In this document: piece after piece, positions 36,621-51,600 of the stretch | Position numbering within the stretch: position 1 is the first letter of the stretch | How the letters are laid out: every line of letters begins with the position of its first letter | Assembly (NCBI GenBank): GCA_013397075.1 | Contig: VWZS01002684.1 | Location: 90,285 to 154,284, forward strand | DNA length: 64,000 nt | Direction of reading: 5' to 3' | Source of the DNA: Rhabdornis inornatus | Lineage: Eukaryota > Chordata > Aves > Passeriformes > Rhabdornithidae | Notes under the pieces: generated by a model | Told to the model about the DNA's origin: nothing | Seen by the model: the letters and a program-made list of their open reading frames with translations, nothing else | Databases searched by the model: none | Position numbers and translations under genes: made by a program

Positions 36621-39600
36621 GTATGTACGCATCTTTGCGTATGTGTCATTTCGTTTCGATCTCCTCTCAGACTCCTCCAAGATGAACAGACCAAGTCACC
36701 TCAGCTGCTCCTTGTGTGGCTTCCCCCTGTTGGTTCTTCACCATCATCATGGCCCTCCTTTAGACACTCTCTAATATTTTTGTATCTTACATGGTGGCAC
36801 CCAAAGCTGCGCCCAGCCTCGAGGTGATGCCACCCCAGCCCAGAGCAGAGTGGGACAATCCCCTCCCTTTCCCAGCTGGTGATGCTGGGCCTTATGTTCC
36901 CAGGAAAGGGTTGACCCTTCTGGCTGCTAGGGCACTGCTTACACATGTTGAACTTGTCATTGACCAGGATCCCCAGTGCTGCTCTCCAGCATCCCGATTT
37001 AGTGTCTTCAGCAAACTTACTTAGTGTACCTTTGAGTCCTGTGTCTAAGTTGTTTATGAAGATTTGAAGAGCACAGGGCTGAGGATGGAGCCCTGCTGAA
37101 TCTCGCTAATGACAGGTCACCAGTGTGATGTCACCCCACTCACTGTCCCTGTTTGTGTCTGACCCGTGAGCCAGTTACTCAGCCATCATGTGATGTGATG
37201 TGTGCATTTATGCAGCTGTGGACTGGGTATTTTGTCCAGAAGGATCATATGTGAGGCGGTATCAAAAGCTCTGCTAAAATCCATAAAGATTACATGAACT
37301 GATTCCCTTGATCCAATAGGTGGGATACCCTGTCATAAAAGGAAGTTCTCTCATGAAGCTGTGCTGGCTATACCAGTGACTGCATTTCCTTCAGGTTTTT
37401 CACTACACCAAAATAGTAATCTCTGTAATTTTATCAGTCACTGAAGTGGACTAGCAGGCCTGCCTTTCCGGGGTCATCTTTGCCCTCCTTGGAAATTGGG
37501 ACAGCATTAGCCAGCATCCAGTCAGTCTGGGACCTCTGCAGATTCCCAGAATTGTTCAGAAATTATCAAGAGAGAGGCATCGACTGTGACATCAACTAGT
37601 TGACTACCCTCGGATTAATCCCATCAGGTCATATAAATTTACAGAGATTAAGCAGGAGCAGCAGATCCTGTACAAGTTCAGGGTTGACTGGGAGTTGATC
37701 ATTCTTATGGTCATTGTCCTCTAGCTCAGGGCCCTGGGACCTCCTTGGACATCCCCTCTTCATCAGTCTTGAAGATGGGAGAAGAAATAATTTAACATCT
37801 CTGCCTTGTCTCTGTCCCTGTCTGTGAAGTGACCATCCTCATCCTGTAGTGGGCTAATGCTATTTCTGCACTGCCTTTGCTACTGACATACTTAATAAAG
37901 CTCTTTTTATTGTCCCCCACGTTTCTGGCCTGCATCAACCCCCACTGAGTTTTGGCCACATGAACTTTCTCCCTACAGTGGCAGCAGCATTTCTGTATTC
38001 CTCCCGTGTCACTTGGCTTTGTTTCTGCTGGCTATACACCTTCTTTTCTTGCTTTAGCTCCGAAAGAAGATCCCTGATCATCCAAGCCACACTTCTGCCT
38101 TGCTTGACTTCCAGCATTTTTGGAATTGCCTGTTCCTGTGCCCTTGGGACATGGTCCTTAAAAAGTGACCAGCACTGACCCCAGCACCTTCCAAAGCATT
38201 TTCCCAGGATCTCACTAAGTAGTTCCCTGAGTAGCCAGAAGTCTGCTCTTCTCATGTCCAGAGTTGAAATTTTTACTTTTCCTTCTTTCTCCAGAGATTT
38301 TAAACTCGATCACTTCATGTTCACTGTGGCCAAGACTGTCACCGGTCTCCACTTGGCTCATGAGACCCTCTGTTACCGAGAGATGAATCAAGGAGGGCAC
38401 CTTTCCCAGTTGGCCCCTTTAGTACCTGTACCATGAAGTTACCATCCAGGTCCTTTAGGAATCTAAGAAACTGTAGAAGATGGGTAGGAGGAGATATTAT
38501 TGGCAATTTTAAAAATATGACTGGATTTGATCCTTGGTAACTTACTATATGTGACTCTGCTTGAGCAAAAGAAGTGGACTGGATGGTCTCTAGAGGGGCC
38601 TGCCAACCAGCCTTGGCTCATAGCAATTTTGTGGAGGAGCTTCAAGATTCTAATTAGATACAGTATTTCCTGGAAGCCAGCCAGACTCCTAGTGCTGAGT
38701 GGCATAGCTCTCGTAAGATTCCAGTGCCAGGAATTTACCAGCCTGGTAATGGAGCCTCATCTAATGATTTAGATTTGACTTTGGATAAAATAATCTGGAC
38801 TATGCCTTGATTAGGAGTTTAAAAATTACTTGAACAAAGGATTGATTTTTGTAGTAGCAGTTTTTCACCTTCTTTAACTCTTGCTGCTAGATTTGACGTT
38901 TATAGTCTCTTTATGCAAGAGGTGTTCAAGTGTAATTTGGGTGCTGTTTTCTTCTAATGAGGAGTTGCACTCAAAGATGCAGGTACAAAATATAGTTCTT
39001 TGAGTATGTAATCTCTAGTAGCAATAAGTGGCTCTATCTGAGAATGGTGCAGAAGGCACCATTTAGCCAGTTAATGAATGGATAGTGCAATATGGAAAGA
39101 AATGTTCTCTCGGTTTTCCTGTTACCTTTTAATTCCATTTTATATAAACAATGTAAAAATTCTGCTTTTGTATGTGTTCTTTTAAGACTTTTTTCCCTCT
39201 CACATCTGTAGCTGGAATTGTATAATTTAGCTCTATTTCTGTAGGCCTAGTTTGTATAAATGAGAAAGTAAATATATTATTGAAGAATGACTGCATCTCT
39301 GATGTTTCTATCACTTTGCACTGCAGTCCTAGTAAATTATCCCTTCTTTTTAATGAGCAGTTGTTGTAGAAAAGAATATTTCTGTTGGTTTTGATTATTC
39401 CAGTGCATTCTTTCTTACAGCTTTCTCTGAAGATTCCAGTCCGTTGGTTCAAGTTTCTGCTGATTTATTACATGAGCCTTTGTCAAAAGATGCTGGCACT
39501 AGAGAACCTGTTTGCCAAAGTGCATCAAGCCAAACTTCTGAAGTGACCACATCACCATTTTCTGTATTCTGTTATGGCCTACGAAGCAACCAAATTTCAC

Positions 39601-42600
39601 CGGACTTGATGAATCCTTGTGAAAAATCTGAGGATCTTGCAGAATATGTGTCTGGAGGGCATAATGATTTGAATGGAAAAAATGGAATTGCTTTTGTAAA
39701 CATTGACTCCTATGAGCCAGATAGCAGTGATGCAGAGGAAGAGGATGCTCTAGACAAGTATTCTTGGATAAAACGAGCAGCAGGTCTAATTCAGGGAAGA
39801 CTAGATAACATACTTTCTCAGTGTGAAAAACAGGTAGAGTCTCTTAATGACTTAGAGTCCCAATTGTCTGCTTTCATCCACAGCGGTTATAGAGAAAATT
39901 GTGAAGAAGCAGGACCAATGCCTTTGGCCAGTCCAAACAATAGGACACTTAAATCTGCTGAAGATGAAGCTATACCAAAAATTAGTCTGAGTGATGACAG
40001 TTATGAAACACAGCAGATAGAACATTTAGTGGATGTTGGAATTGGAACCCCCATACCAGTTGCTGATGTATTAAACATCAGTGATGGAGAGACTGACCAA
40101 GAAAATTCATCTGAGCTAGTAGTGAGGCCTAAAATTAGGAAACCAAATATTGCAAAACAACTGGAGAGAGAAAATCATCTCCCTAATGATGATGAAGAGG
40201 AAAGTGATTCCTGGAGGAGAATTGGAATTGCTGATGTCCAGCAATGCCATCCTGAGTGTCCCTTAAGAGATGGCAAAGACGAGATGAGTTCTGGTGTGTT
40301 CTTTCTCTCAAGAATGCACAGTCATCAAAGGAACATAGAAATAGACTTAAGAAGAAATGCAGTAGCTCGAGAACAAAACGATTTTCCAAGTGACAGTGCT
40401 TTTTGGAATGAGTTTGAAGGCCACAACACACATTACTTAATGTCCCACAAAGATGAAGACAGGTAAAATTTTGTTTTTATATCTGTTTCAATATTGAATC
40501 TTTTGCGTAAATAATGTGCAAAACTGAACAATATGTTAGCAAATGGGCCACCAAAACTTGAATACAATCAGATAACAAGAATATAATATCAGATTTCAGA
40601 GCATAATCAGATAACAAGATGCAAACTTTTTCTTTGTTATCATTCACTCTTCTGATAATGCAAAAAGCTTTTTCTTATGTCTGCAGTCAGAGCATCTTAT
40701 CACTGAGGAATAATACTTGTTTATTTTTATTTCATTTTTTACTGAGCAAATGGAGGGTAAAGACTGAAAGCCTTGTTCAACTTTGAAAGTTTTCTTCTAT
40801 GCTTACTCTTCAGAATTTGGTATTTTGCTACCAAATGTCAATATTCTCCATGACAGCCTATTTATGTTCTTGTCTCCAGCCTTTTGAAAGAAATTCTTCT
40901 TCCTTGTCATATTTGAAGAATAACTTGATAGGGTTGTTTATAATCCCTTTCTAATGGAAATTCTTCAGACTACTAGGTGTATGCAAAGTAGCTATTAATT
41001 ATTACAGTTTTAGATTTGCAAGTTGCTCCAACCTTGACATGAGAAGCAGTATTCAGATTCCTCCTGCTTTGAGCTCTTCACCCGAAAGACAAAGTAATGT
41101 GGATAAACCTTATGTTGATTAACTGCTATTAATAAAATGGTTTAGAACTCTTCACTATTAATTGGGAATTATATAAATGAGCTATCTGAGGGTAAAAACA
41201 CTTCTAACCATATGGTCATTTATGGAAGAAGTAATGTTTGTGATTGCTTTTTTAATATTTTCCTTGCACTTTGCTTTCATCTTGTTGATGTTCCCATGGC
41301 ATTCTTTACAAGACATGTCTTCTGGATATTGATGTGGCTGTCTTGTGTGTGTGTTTACCATTCATAAGCTAACCTGCTTAGTAGATTGTGTTTCCTGTCT
41401 TTTTGTAGAGAGAAAAGCGTGAAAATTAATTAGCATTGAATCTTGTCCTTAAAACATTGCAGAGTTGCAACTATGAGAGAACAAAATGCATTTTAAAATG
41501 GAATAGTAGACTTAGGGACTTTTCTTCTTCAAGGTGTAGGTGTAGGGTCCTGCATTTGTTGGGGAGGGATAATGCCTGGTACCAGCACAGGCTGGGGGCT
41601 GACCCACTGGAGAGCAGCTCTGCTGGATAGGACCTTTGGGGGATGCTGGGTGACAAGGTGACCATGAGATGGTCATGTGTGCCCTGGGGGCCAGGAGAGA
41701 CAGTGAGATCCTGGCATGCAGCAGGAAGAGTGTGGCCAGCAGGTCAGGGAGGTGATCCTGCCCCACTTCTTGGCCCTAGTGAGGCACATCTGGGGTATTG
41801 TGTCCATTTTTGGTTTCCACAGTTGAAGAAAGATAAGGAGCTATTGAAGAGATTCCAGTGGAGGCCACAAAGATAATGTGGGGGTCTGGGGTATCTCTCT
41901 TACAAGGAAAGGTGGGAGCTGGGCCTGTTTAGTCTGGAGAAGACTGAGAGGGGATGTCACTAATGCAAATAAATATCTCCAAGGCAGGTGCTGGGAGGAT
42001 GGTGCCAGACTCCCTTCAGTGGTCCTCAGTGACAGGACAAGAAACACAAGATTAAAACTGTATAAACTAAAACAGAAGAAGTTCTACCATGACAGGAACT
42101 TTAGGTTGAGAGTGGCAGAGCACTGAAACAGGTAGCCCAGAGAGGTCATAGTCTCTCTCTCTGAAGACATTCCAAACCTACCTGGGATGGTTCCTGTGTC
42201 ACCTGCTCCAGGTTGGACTGCAGGATGACAGGGGGTTGGACTGGATGATCTTCAAAGGTCCCTTCCAATCCTGACAAGTCTTTGATTCTTAATAAAGGTA
42301 CTTGAAAATGAATTCTTCAATTCCTTGTAAGGTTTACTTTTCAGAAATTTTTGTTAGTGCATAGTCTTTTCAGTTTTTGAAATGCTGCTGCTAGAAGATT
42401 AAAATGCCATGAAGGAAGGTGTAATGTATTCTTCAGTTGTAGCACTGGCTTCCATGATGCATAGTGGTGGGTTATTGTAGCATGCAAAAAGAAATGTAGA
42501 TTATTTGAAACGTTCTTAATGATGACAGTAACTGAACTAGTAAACAGGAGTCATGTGTTTTTAACTTAGAATCCCCATAATTTATGTTCTAAAACCTAAA

Positions 42601-45600
42601 AATATTTATTAAATAAATTGTCAATCATTAGTCTGTACAAAGCAGTAATATGTTCACTCTTGAAAGGCGAAGTTTTATGTTTAAAGGCTTAAACCATATT
42701 TTATGTTCATGCAGAGCTGCATAAAAAGTGAATTTGACATATGTGCCAAACTACATACTTCAGCTCCGTGTTAGCTTATTACCAACCCAGGGAGAAATTC
42801 ACCTTTTGATTGCTGTAGTGTGGGCCTCCACCTCACATTTTCACTTCATGGAGGTGCACAGCTGTTGTGGTGTTAGCATGTAGAAGCTGTGTGGGAAGAA
42901 GAAAGTCTTGCATGTTTGTTAGAATCATGTATGTTCTAAGTTAGAAGGGTGGTGGAAGGTCCCAGGCAGGGGTGGAGGGAGGAGGTTCATATCCATTAGC
43001 TCCATCCATTTAATTTTGGACTGTATGGCAGGTACAGGTTAGGAGGGGTTTCAGCCAGGGGAGGGACTATTGTCAGCAAATCCGCATGCAGCTGCTAAGT
43101 TCATGTGCTTTGCTTTTGGCAAGTGACAAGTCTGTAACTCTCTAACCATTAAGTATTGTTCTGCACCTGTGCAGAAATGAGCACAGTTAAATCCTGGGTT
43201 CTGAAATATTTAATGTTCTTCAGTTGCTTAGTGTTAGTGACTTCAGGTATATCCTTTTCTGGTTTGAATTAGTGTTTGTGTATAAACCTTAAAGAGAACA
43301 AATTTAACTAAAGCCAAAGGAGGAGTATTTTAAAGTGTGTTGGAAGTCATTCTCGGATTGTAAAATAGTGACAACTAAAACAAGAGATCTGAGTATTTCA
43401 ACTAGTCTTAGACTATGTAAGATGAAATTGTAAAATCTGTGTTAAAAGACTTGATCAAACAACATAAAAAACAACATTCCAAACCAAACTCCCAACTCAA
43501 AACCAAAGAACCAAACAGAACAAAAGGTTAAAAAAGTCAATATTCAGCTTTAGATGGTGTAATATGAGATTCATTAGACTACATGTCAGAATTTCATAGT
43601 AGGTATGATTTCTATTTTAAAGTAATCCATTAAAATAGCCCAAAATTAATGAATATTTTCATTTCCATCACTTTTCTTAAAAGTCATCAAAATTGTGATA
43701 GAATTTATTCCTGCCTCAAAATAAAATGCCTGTGTATATAATCTGCATCATGAACTTATTTATTCTTGTAAAACTTGCAGTATATACTATGCAGTTTTTC
43801 AAAAACACTTAAAATTAATTAAATTGAAAATTCTATTGGCATGTATTCGTAATATTCAATAAAGGGAGGAAATTAGTGAGTCTCTAGATGGAGGGGTAAC
43901 AATATATGTACACATACTGGGTTTAGCAGATTAGAAAACTGTGCTGGGGGTGCTGTGAATTGCTTTATAAAATGAGGTCTAGTAAGCATGTATGTTTTCT
44001 TTAACTTTTTGAAGTGACATAGCTAATTTGACTATATTTTGAATTTTGGTAACTGTCACTGTAGTGAGTGGATTGTCTAAGTGCCATTACCAATGGTAGC
44101 TGTAGTTCATCCTTCCTAAGATTGTGCTAGCACTGCTATTTTGTTTAAGCTGCCCAAAGCTTATTTAGTGCCCTTTTGTGTGTGGTAGCTGAGCAAATTG
44201 TCTTTTCAAAACTCCCTGCCATTCATCTTGTTTGGGCTAGTGAATCAAATAGGTTGCAGTAAGTAATCCATTATATCTTTCTATATTAAAAAAGGTCGTT
44301 CTGTATGGCTTATATGTTCTGACAGCTTTTACTTTAAATTTGTTTGGCTGAGTGGTAAGGCTGACATTGATTATTATTTGTTAATCAAGAAATGCCACTG
44401 CTGCTGTTTTTGTAATCCGGTGGTAAAGATGTGTGTGGTGAGTCTGGTTTCTGTTCTTGAGTTGTTTCCTGTACTCTACATATGTGGCAAGGAAAGAACA
44501 AAACATTTTTGCAAAGTAGGATGGGTAGAATTTTTTAATTCCGTGTTACAGACTAACTTTCTTTTTTTTAATCAACTCTGTACGCTTGATTTGTAATGCA
44601 TCGATAGGTAGCACAAGATTAATTTCTCTTCGGAAAACAAAGCCTATATTGAGAGCAATATTGATAGAAAAGTAGGAAATTGCTTGTTTCCTTTCCCCTA
44701 GAGCAGTGTTTGAATTAATACTCTACCACCTTGTTTAAATTGCAGCTCAGAGTGCAGTGATGGAGAATGGTCTACATCTGTACCTTCCTATTTTACTGCT
44801 GTGGAAAAAGAGCAGTCCTCAAGTGATGAAAGCTGGGAGACTGTCTCATACAGGGAGGAGAGTGACCCTGGTGTGCAGAGGAGCAGCAGTGGTGGGAAAC
44901 ATGAGAGCATAGACTTCTGTTTCCAAGAAGGGTATGCCTTTATTTTATTAGCTAACTTCCTATAGCTTCTGTTGTCACCATTAGTAGGGTATTCACATAG
45001 CACTACACAGAACAACATCTAAAAGCAGTTACCATGCTAGCAACCATCATTTAGCCTAGCCTACATCACATTAATCTGAGTAGTTGTATGTATTTCAAAT
45101 CAGGGAAAATACGGCATTTCATGCAAACAGTTCTATGTAATGAAAAATACAGAAACAATGAGAGTGCATGGACGCGTAGTGTCAATATGGTTAATAGACT
45201 TAATATATTTGCTTTAAAGAGCCAGTTAGACAAGTTAATTGTTGACATGTGCATGTTACATAAACATCTTTTGATACTGCTTAGGACTCCTTGAAAAGAA
45301 CTTATTTCTCCACTTTATTGCTTCTCCTATTCCACTGCTGCTCCTTATTTTCTGCAGCCCTGTCAATGATCAAAGTAAACTGAATTACTTGCTTGCTTTA
45401 GTAACTTTAAACTTACTTTATTTTTCCAGTCATTCAGTACTTTATAAACTGCAGCTGCCTATGCTATAAGGCAAAAATTGTAGCTATATACAGCTAAGAA
45501 GAATGTGCTTGGTTTTTTTCTAAGCATCTAGTATTGACTCTAGTTTGGATCTTTATAAAGCAAAGGCCACACCTAAGTGTTCTTTCAGCTTCTTCCACTC

Positions 45601-48600
45601 TTAGGTGCACAGTAGCTATTGCCAAGCAGTCCATTTTGTTGTTAATGCTTTTTTAGTATTCTACACATTTTTGGGTCTTGGAGAACTAGTATGACTTTAT
45701 GAAAACTTGATGACAACTCATCTCTTTCAGAACAACAATAATGGAGCCATGTGCTTTTTAACTTTCTTTGCTATCAACAGCATGAAAATGTATGCACCTT
45801 TAATGTAATTCCTCTTTATTTTCCTTTTTATAAGGAAAGTGGGCCTCACAGCCCCATGACTCTCTGTATCCAGGTGACTTGTGTTCCTCTAGAATATCCA
45901 GAAACAAGAAAACTCTTTCTTGCGAGATAGCTTCTCTTGCAAATAGTACCTCTTTGCATCACATTCAGGCCAAGCTTTGCCATGGAGGCTGCTCTGGAGT
46001 GTCAAGACAATCTTTCTCCTTAATGCCTTCAGGAACTTGTAGATAAATAAGAAAATGTTTAGTACCAGATCTATTAACCCTGGCAGGGATGCTGACTGTA
46101 CAAGGAAAAAATCTAAGCAAGCTGCTTACTGTACTGCTGACCTTGAGCCACAGAATCATGGGTGTTACTAGATGCTGAGGCTGGAGCTGATAACACTGGG
46201 AATTTCTTGAATTTTTGTGGCAAATGCTATATTTCTAATCTGGGACTCTGCAGTCTGGGAAACATGCCTGTTTAATCTTTATGTTATGTTTGGCTTTTGT
46301 TGCTTGTGTGTGTTTCTAAATTCTCTTGGCCTTTTAGCTTTTCATTTATTTATATAAAGGGAGCAGGCATTATTGGAGGAAGGTGAAATTCCTTGGTTAC
46401 AGTATCGAGAAGAAGTAGAAAGTAGCAGTGACGAGGAAAATGATCCAGTTAGTGATTTTGTACATCTTGGATTCTTCTTGTTGGATGGAAATAACAACCT
46501 TGAGGATGACTCCAGTGTGAGTGAAGACCTGGATGTGGAGTGGAGGTATGCATTTGGTGGTTGTCTGCTTTAATGTCAGAGGTTTTGTAGTTACTATTTT
46601 GTTTTTTATGTAAGATGTCAAAAGTACTCATGGCTATCAGTATGCAGTTGCTTCAAGGACTAATAATCTCAGTTTTAAAGTTTAAGGTATTTCAAGTGCT
46701 ATATATCTTCTAATGAGGGAAAAGGGAATAGATTTGCTAAATTAGGCTGTGATTTGAGAATATTTTGGTGCCCTAAATATGCAAGGCATGGGTGTGTTTT
46801 TTAATTTAATTTTCAAGTGGAAGTGTAACAAAAATAAGGCAATATAAATGTTATCAGCATTCGAGTCAGTCCTGTTTTATAATTGGTCTTTTCCTCCTTT
46901 GAAACTGGCATAAATTAGTCATTATAGATCTATTTTATTTCTCTTTGAAATGCCATGTACTTACCTAATATTGTCGTAAGTTTGAATGCTTCACTCTATT
47001 TTCTGTCCTTAGATTACTGAAGGATATTGCAATCAATTTAGTATAGAAATGCTATGAATTCCCGGAGTAAAGTGGTTGGAGACACATTCAAAATAGTATA
47101 ACGTATGATAGTATAATGTGCTTGTTTTAGAATGTGATAGGCAAAAAGCTTTCCAGTGAGAAGCATAGCACTTGATCTCTTCTGCTTATTAAAATATAAA
47201 CTCAAGTGCAGACATACCAACACTGTTATTTTCTACTTGTGAAGTTATATTGTGGAAAAGCATAAAAGGGAGAGAATGCATGGGAGTCCAAACTAAAAGT
47301 AAGGCATGTATTCTTACACTGTCAGGCAGTAAGCTAGCAATGGAATTAATAGTGTGATAGGGATAGAAACTGTGTTTTAAGTGTTGGAGGTTAGCCTTGG
47401 TGAGCTTCTTCCTGGTTACTTAAAACAGGAACAAAGATGCTGATGGTCTGTTAAGTTTGGTCAGCTGAGCACATACAGACCTGTAAATCATTTCACTTGT
47501 GCTTAAGATTTGATTTCTGAATTTCTAAAATAGAACTCAAAGGAACTGCCAAGCCATGAACTATGACACATGATGTAATCAAAATCTGATCGTTAGTTGT
47601 AAAACCACCGTAATAGCATACATGTGAAACGTATTAGCTGAACTTATGCCCTTTCACAGTAAAAACTTCCATCAGGATGTTCTGAAATGTATACTGTGGG
47701 AGTGTGGTACCAGTGTCCCGAGACCAGGGGTAGGGATCTGCAGAACTTCCTCTGAGAGGCTGGGACTGCCCCATGTGGGACACGGCTGGCTCCAGTGGAT
47801 CCACCACAGGGTGGGGCCTCTAGGAAGTACTAAGAAAGGATTGAAAAATTATGAACAGCCAGCTGTGTGTGAAAGAGAAATGAGGATGATGTGAGAGAAG
47901 CAACCCTGCAGACACCAAGGTCAGAAAAGAAGGGGGAGGAAGTGCTCTAGGTGCTGGAGAAGACCATGGTGGACCAGGTAGGGATTTGCTGAAGGAACTG
48001 TGTCTGGGGAGAACCCATGCTGGAATAGTTGGTGAAGGACTGCAGCTTGTGGGAAACACCCTTGCAGAGAGGAACCACCCATGGACAGACCATAACCCCT
48101 GTTCGTTTTCTTCTGCTCTGCTTGGGGTAGGGGAACTTAGAGGACTCAAGAATGAAGGGGCGAAATTTAGCCTGGAAGTAAAGGGAGGGCTAAGGGAAAG
48201 GTGTTTTAGTTTTTGTCTTTGTTTCTCACCACTCAAATCCATTTTTATGGGTGATAAATTCATGGGATCATAGAACAGCCTAATTTGAAAAGAACCTCAA
48301 AAGATCATCTGGTTCAACCTTTCAATTAAATTAAGGCTTTTCCTGAATTGAGTCTGTTTTGCCTGTGGTAGTGATTGATGACTCATGGCCCTTTTTCTTG
48401 ACCCATAAGCTTTTAATCTTGTTCACATGTCCGGTTGAGCCAGGGGAGGGAGAGATCAGCTGGCTGGGTATCTGGCTGTTATACTTTGTTGTAACTGTTT
48501 GTTTTGAAAATAAGACTGTGTTTCCTGACCCATGTTTTTCAGACTACTTGATGAGTTTGGTGATGGCCTAGGACTTGCTCAAGCCATTCCTTACAGGGAA

Positions 48601-51600
48601 CCTCAGTTTCTCACATTTATGGCACTAGAGGGACGCTTAGAGGCTGTGGAGGTATTAAAATATTTTTTATGGTCTTATATCAGTGATGTTATGATACAAA
48701 TGTTTATAGTTGAATGCTTTTTCAACTTAATCTGAAAACCAGGAGAATAAGGGAAAAAATACTTTCCTGTGTTGGCTTGAACTTTCGGGACTGCAAACAT
48801 GAAAATACATTTTGGAAGTTTTTTTAAAGGATGTACTACAAGAAGTCATTGATCAGCACCTACTCCTTTTAGTATATGCGTTTATTTCCTCGTAAGGCAA
48901 AGAAAGTTACTGGTTTCTACTAGTATAAACATATGCCATTTAATTCTGAAGAATTTTGCCAGATTCTCTACCTAACAAATGAAAGCTTATACTTGAATCT
49001 GTGCCTGTGAATTGTCCCAGGTTTTTTTGGTTTTTTTTTTTTTTCACAAGAGTGCATTTGGATTTCTCAAATTTTTATTTATCAGTACTTCTGCTGACTC
49101 TTTGACTTTTCTGTGTTTATGCCTTTTATCTTTACCTTGTTCTATCCCATTTCACCTGTCTAAATTTGGATAGACCAAGGCATTTATTATCAAGAACCAG
49201 CATGGTTATGATCTTTGTCTTTTGTTTATTGCTTCAGGTTGGTCAATGTCAGAGTGAATACAGAGCTAGCTGAAATCCAGTTTGATGCAGTGCAACGATT
49301 CTTGCACTGTCAGAAATCTACCCTGCAGGGTATTTGTCAAAGTAAGAGTTAAATGATGTGTAGACATATAATATGGTGTTACAACAGCAGAACTGAATGT
49401 TTTATGGGTGACATAAGTTTAGGGCAGCAAGGGGCAGTTTGACTGCTAGCGCCTACTTTAAAGGGGTGAACAGGGCAGGCTGTATGTCATAGTGTGCTTG
49501 CAGACAAAATACCAAGGGCACTCTGAAATGCTCTGTAAAGCTGGCAGACAGTGGAGCAATCATAGATAATGTTTTTTTTTTCCCATGGACATTTGCAAAG
49601 TCAAGGATTTTTCTGAATTAGCTTCCCAGGTCTTTTCCAAGGCAGTGGAAGGGCCATTCCCTTAAGCTGGCAGTCATGCAATTTCCAGGTTTTGTATGTC
49701 CCTGAAGGTATATGGGAGGTCATCGTTCATGATCAAGTATCACAGGGCCTTCTCCAGCTGTGTAGGGTCTTGTTAGCATTGTTCATTTAGAGACACTTCA
49801 TTGAAGTGGAGAAGGTCTGTTGATATCCTTATTGTAAAAGCAGTATTTTGAAGCCATACAGAGAAAATTCTTGTCTCTTTCATAGCTGCTGGTTATCACT
49901 ACATCAAAAAAAACCAGAACTGCAAAAACAGTTGACCTCCTCCTTTGCACCAAAGCAAGATGATGTGTGTAGAGAGGGGAAACTAATCAAATTTTTTTTT
50001 TTTTCACTCTGCGGATTAACACTTGAAAAGGAGACTGAGTTTATTATTACTCTTAAATTTTTCTTTCTCATTCCTGTGTAACAACATTTGCCTAAGTACT
50101 CTGTCAGAAGAAATGTGTGCAGTCCTGTCAGAGTGATCATGTGATTATCATGCTGGATATAAACAGAGAAGTTTGACACATCATACTGCAAAGTTCTGTA
50201 TCCCTGGGATCTTACCTAGTTTTTGCAAGTGTAGTAGTTACTCTGATTAAGCATAGTATTTTTGCCTACAGTTTATTCTCAGACCATTGCAGTTGGAGCA
50301 AAAACCAAATACAAATACTAAAATCACCTTAATGTTAGTAAGGTAGTATTGCCTGCTCTACCAGAATTTGGTGGTTATTAGCTGTAAAATTGGAGCAATG
50401 CACCTGTTTTGTAGGGGGACTTGCACATGGCACTAGGAATAACCCTGGGTTTTTGCTTATACTGACATTTCTAGATGAGAATACATGTGGCAGTAGAAAC
50501 TGTAAATAATTCTTAGCTCATGCTGATCTTTCTCTGCCACAAAGGTTTGTCTGTGCTAGTTTAGATCTGTGGTAGTGTGATAGCTTGATCTGCCTTGTCA
50601 CTGTGATCCAAGTCCAGGCATGTTTTCAGGTTGCAGCTGTAGTAACTTCAGGGAAAGTTTGAAAGAAAAGACTACTGAAAAGGTTTCTGTATAATCCAGT
50701 GTTTCTCTAGTATATAGAGCTTTTTAGTGAAGTGTATTCCCAATGCTATAAAATGTCATGCTATCTTACACTTCTTACTAAAAGAGTTTTGTGGCCAATA
50801 GAGTAAATAATTTTCAAGCTGATTAGTACAGTAAGTAGTTGTACTTAAAGGATGTGACTAATTCATTCAGGGTGTGAACCCAGTGCTTCTGTGCTATTGG
50901 TTCTTCAGTTTCAGTTTGTTTGCTGTTCAAACAGGTAGTGCATTTCTCAGCCAGTATAACCAAATATTCTGAGTTCTGTGGTTTTAATCTTTGTTTTCTA
51001 CTGGATATTCTTTCAGTGTTTTACATAGTTGAATGTATAGACTTGTCATCTTAAACATTTTGTATGGTAAAAAATTTGAGTTAAAAAAGAGCTACTTCAG
51101 AGCATTTTGTCTGTCTTAAGATTTGAAATATCTGCATGGATCTTGGTTTTTTTTTATTTCTTGAAGTTTACACTGTTAGTGTAGCCAAGGTACTTAATAT
51201 TTTTTGTTTGCACCCAAGTAATTCAATAGTTGAAGCCAGGAAGGACATTAATAAAGCTTTTATTTTCACAAGCGAAATGAAAGAGTTTTAGATTGGCACA
51301 CTTTATTACGTTTTCAACTTGCTGCCTTTTCTGTAACTTTATAAAATGAACAAATGTTCATTGTAGATTAAGTTGTGACTCTGTCCTTATACTCTAAGAA
51401 TGCTTTAAAAGCAAGGCATTATTGTTTTGACTTTCAGTTTCATCTCATTCATTTCAAAAATAAAAAGTATGTAATGGTTAATTTGACACACATCTTCCAT
51501 TTAAAAAGTAATACTGCTAGAATTGGATTCCTGTTCTTGCTTGTTTGTTTTGTATGAAACGTTACATTTGTAAGAGAACTTGATCTCCGCTTACTCCTTT

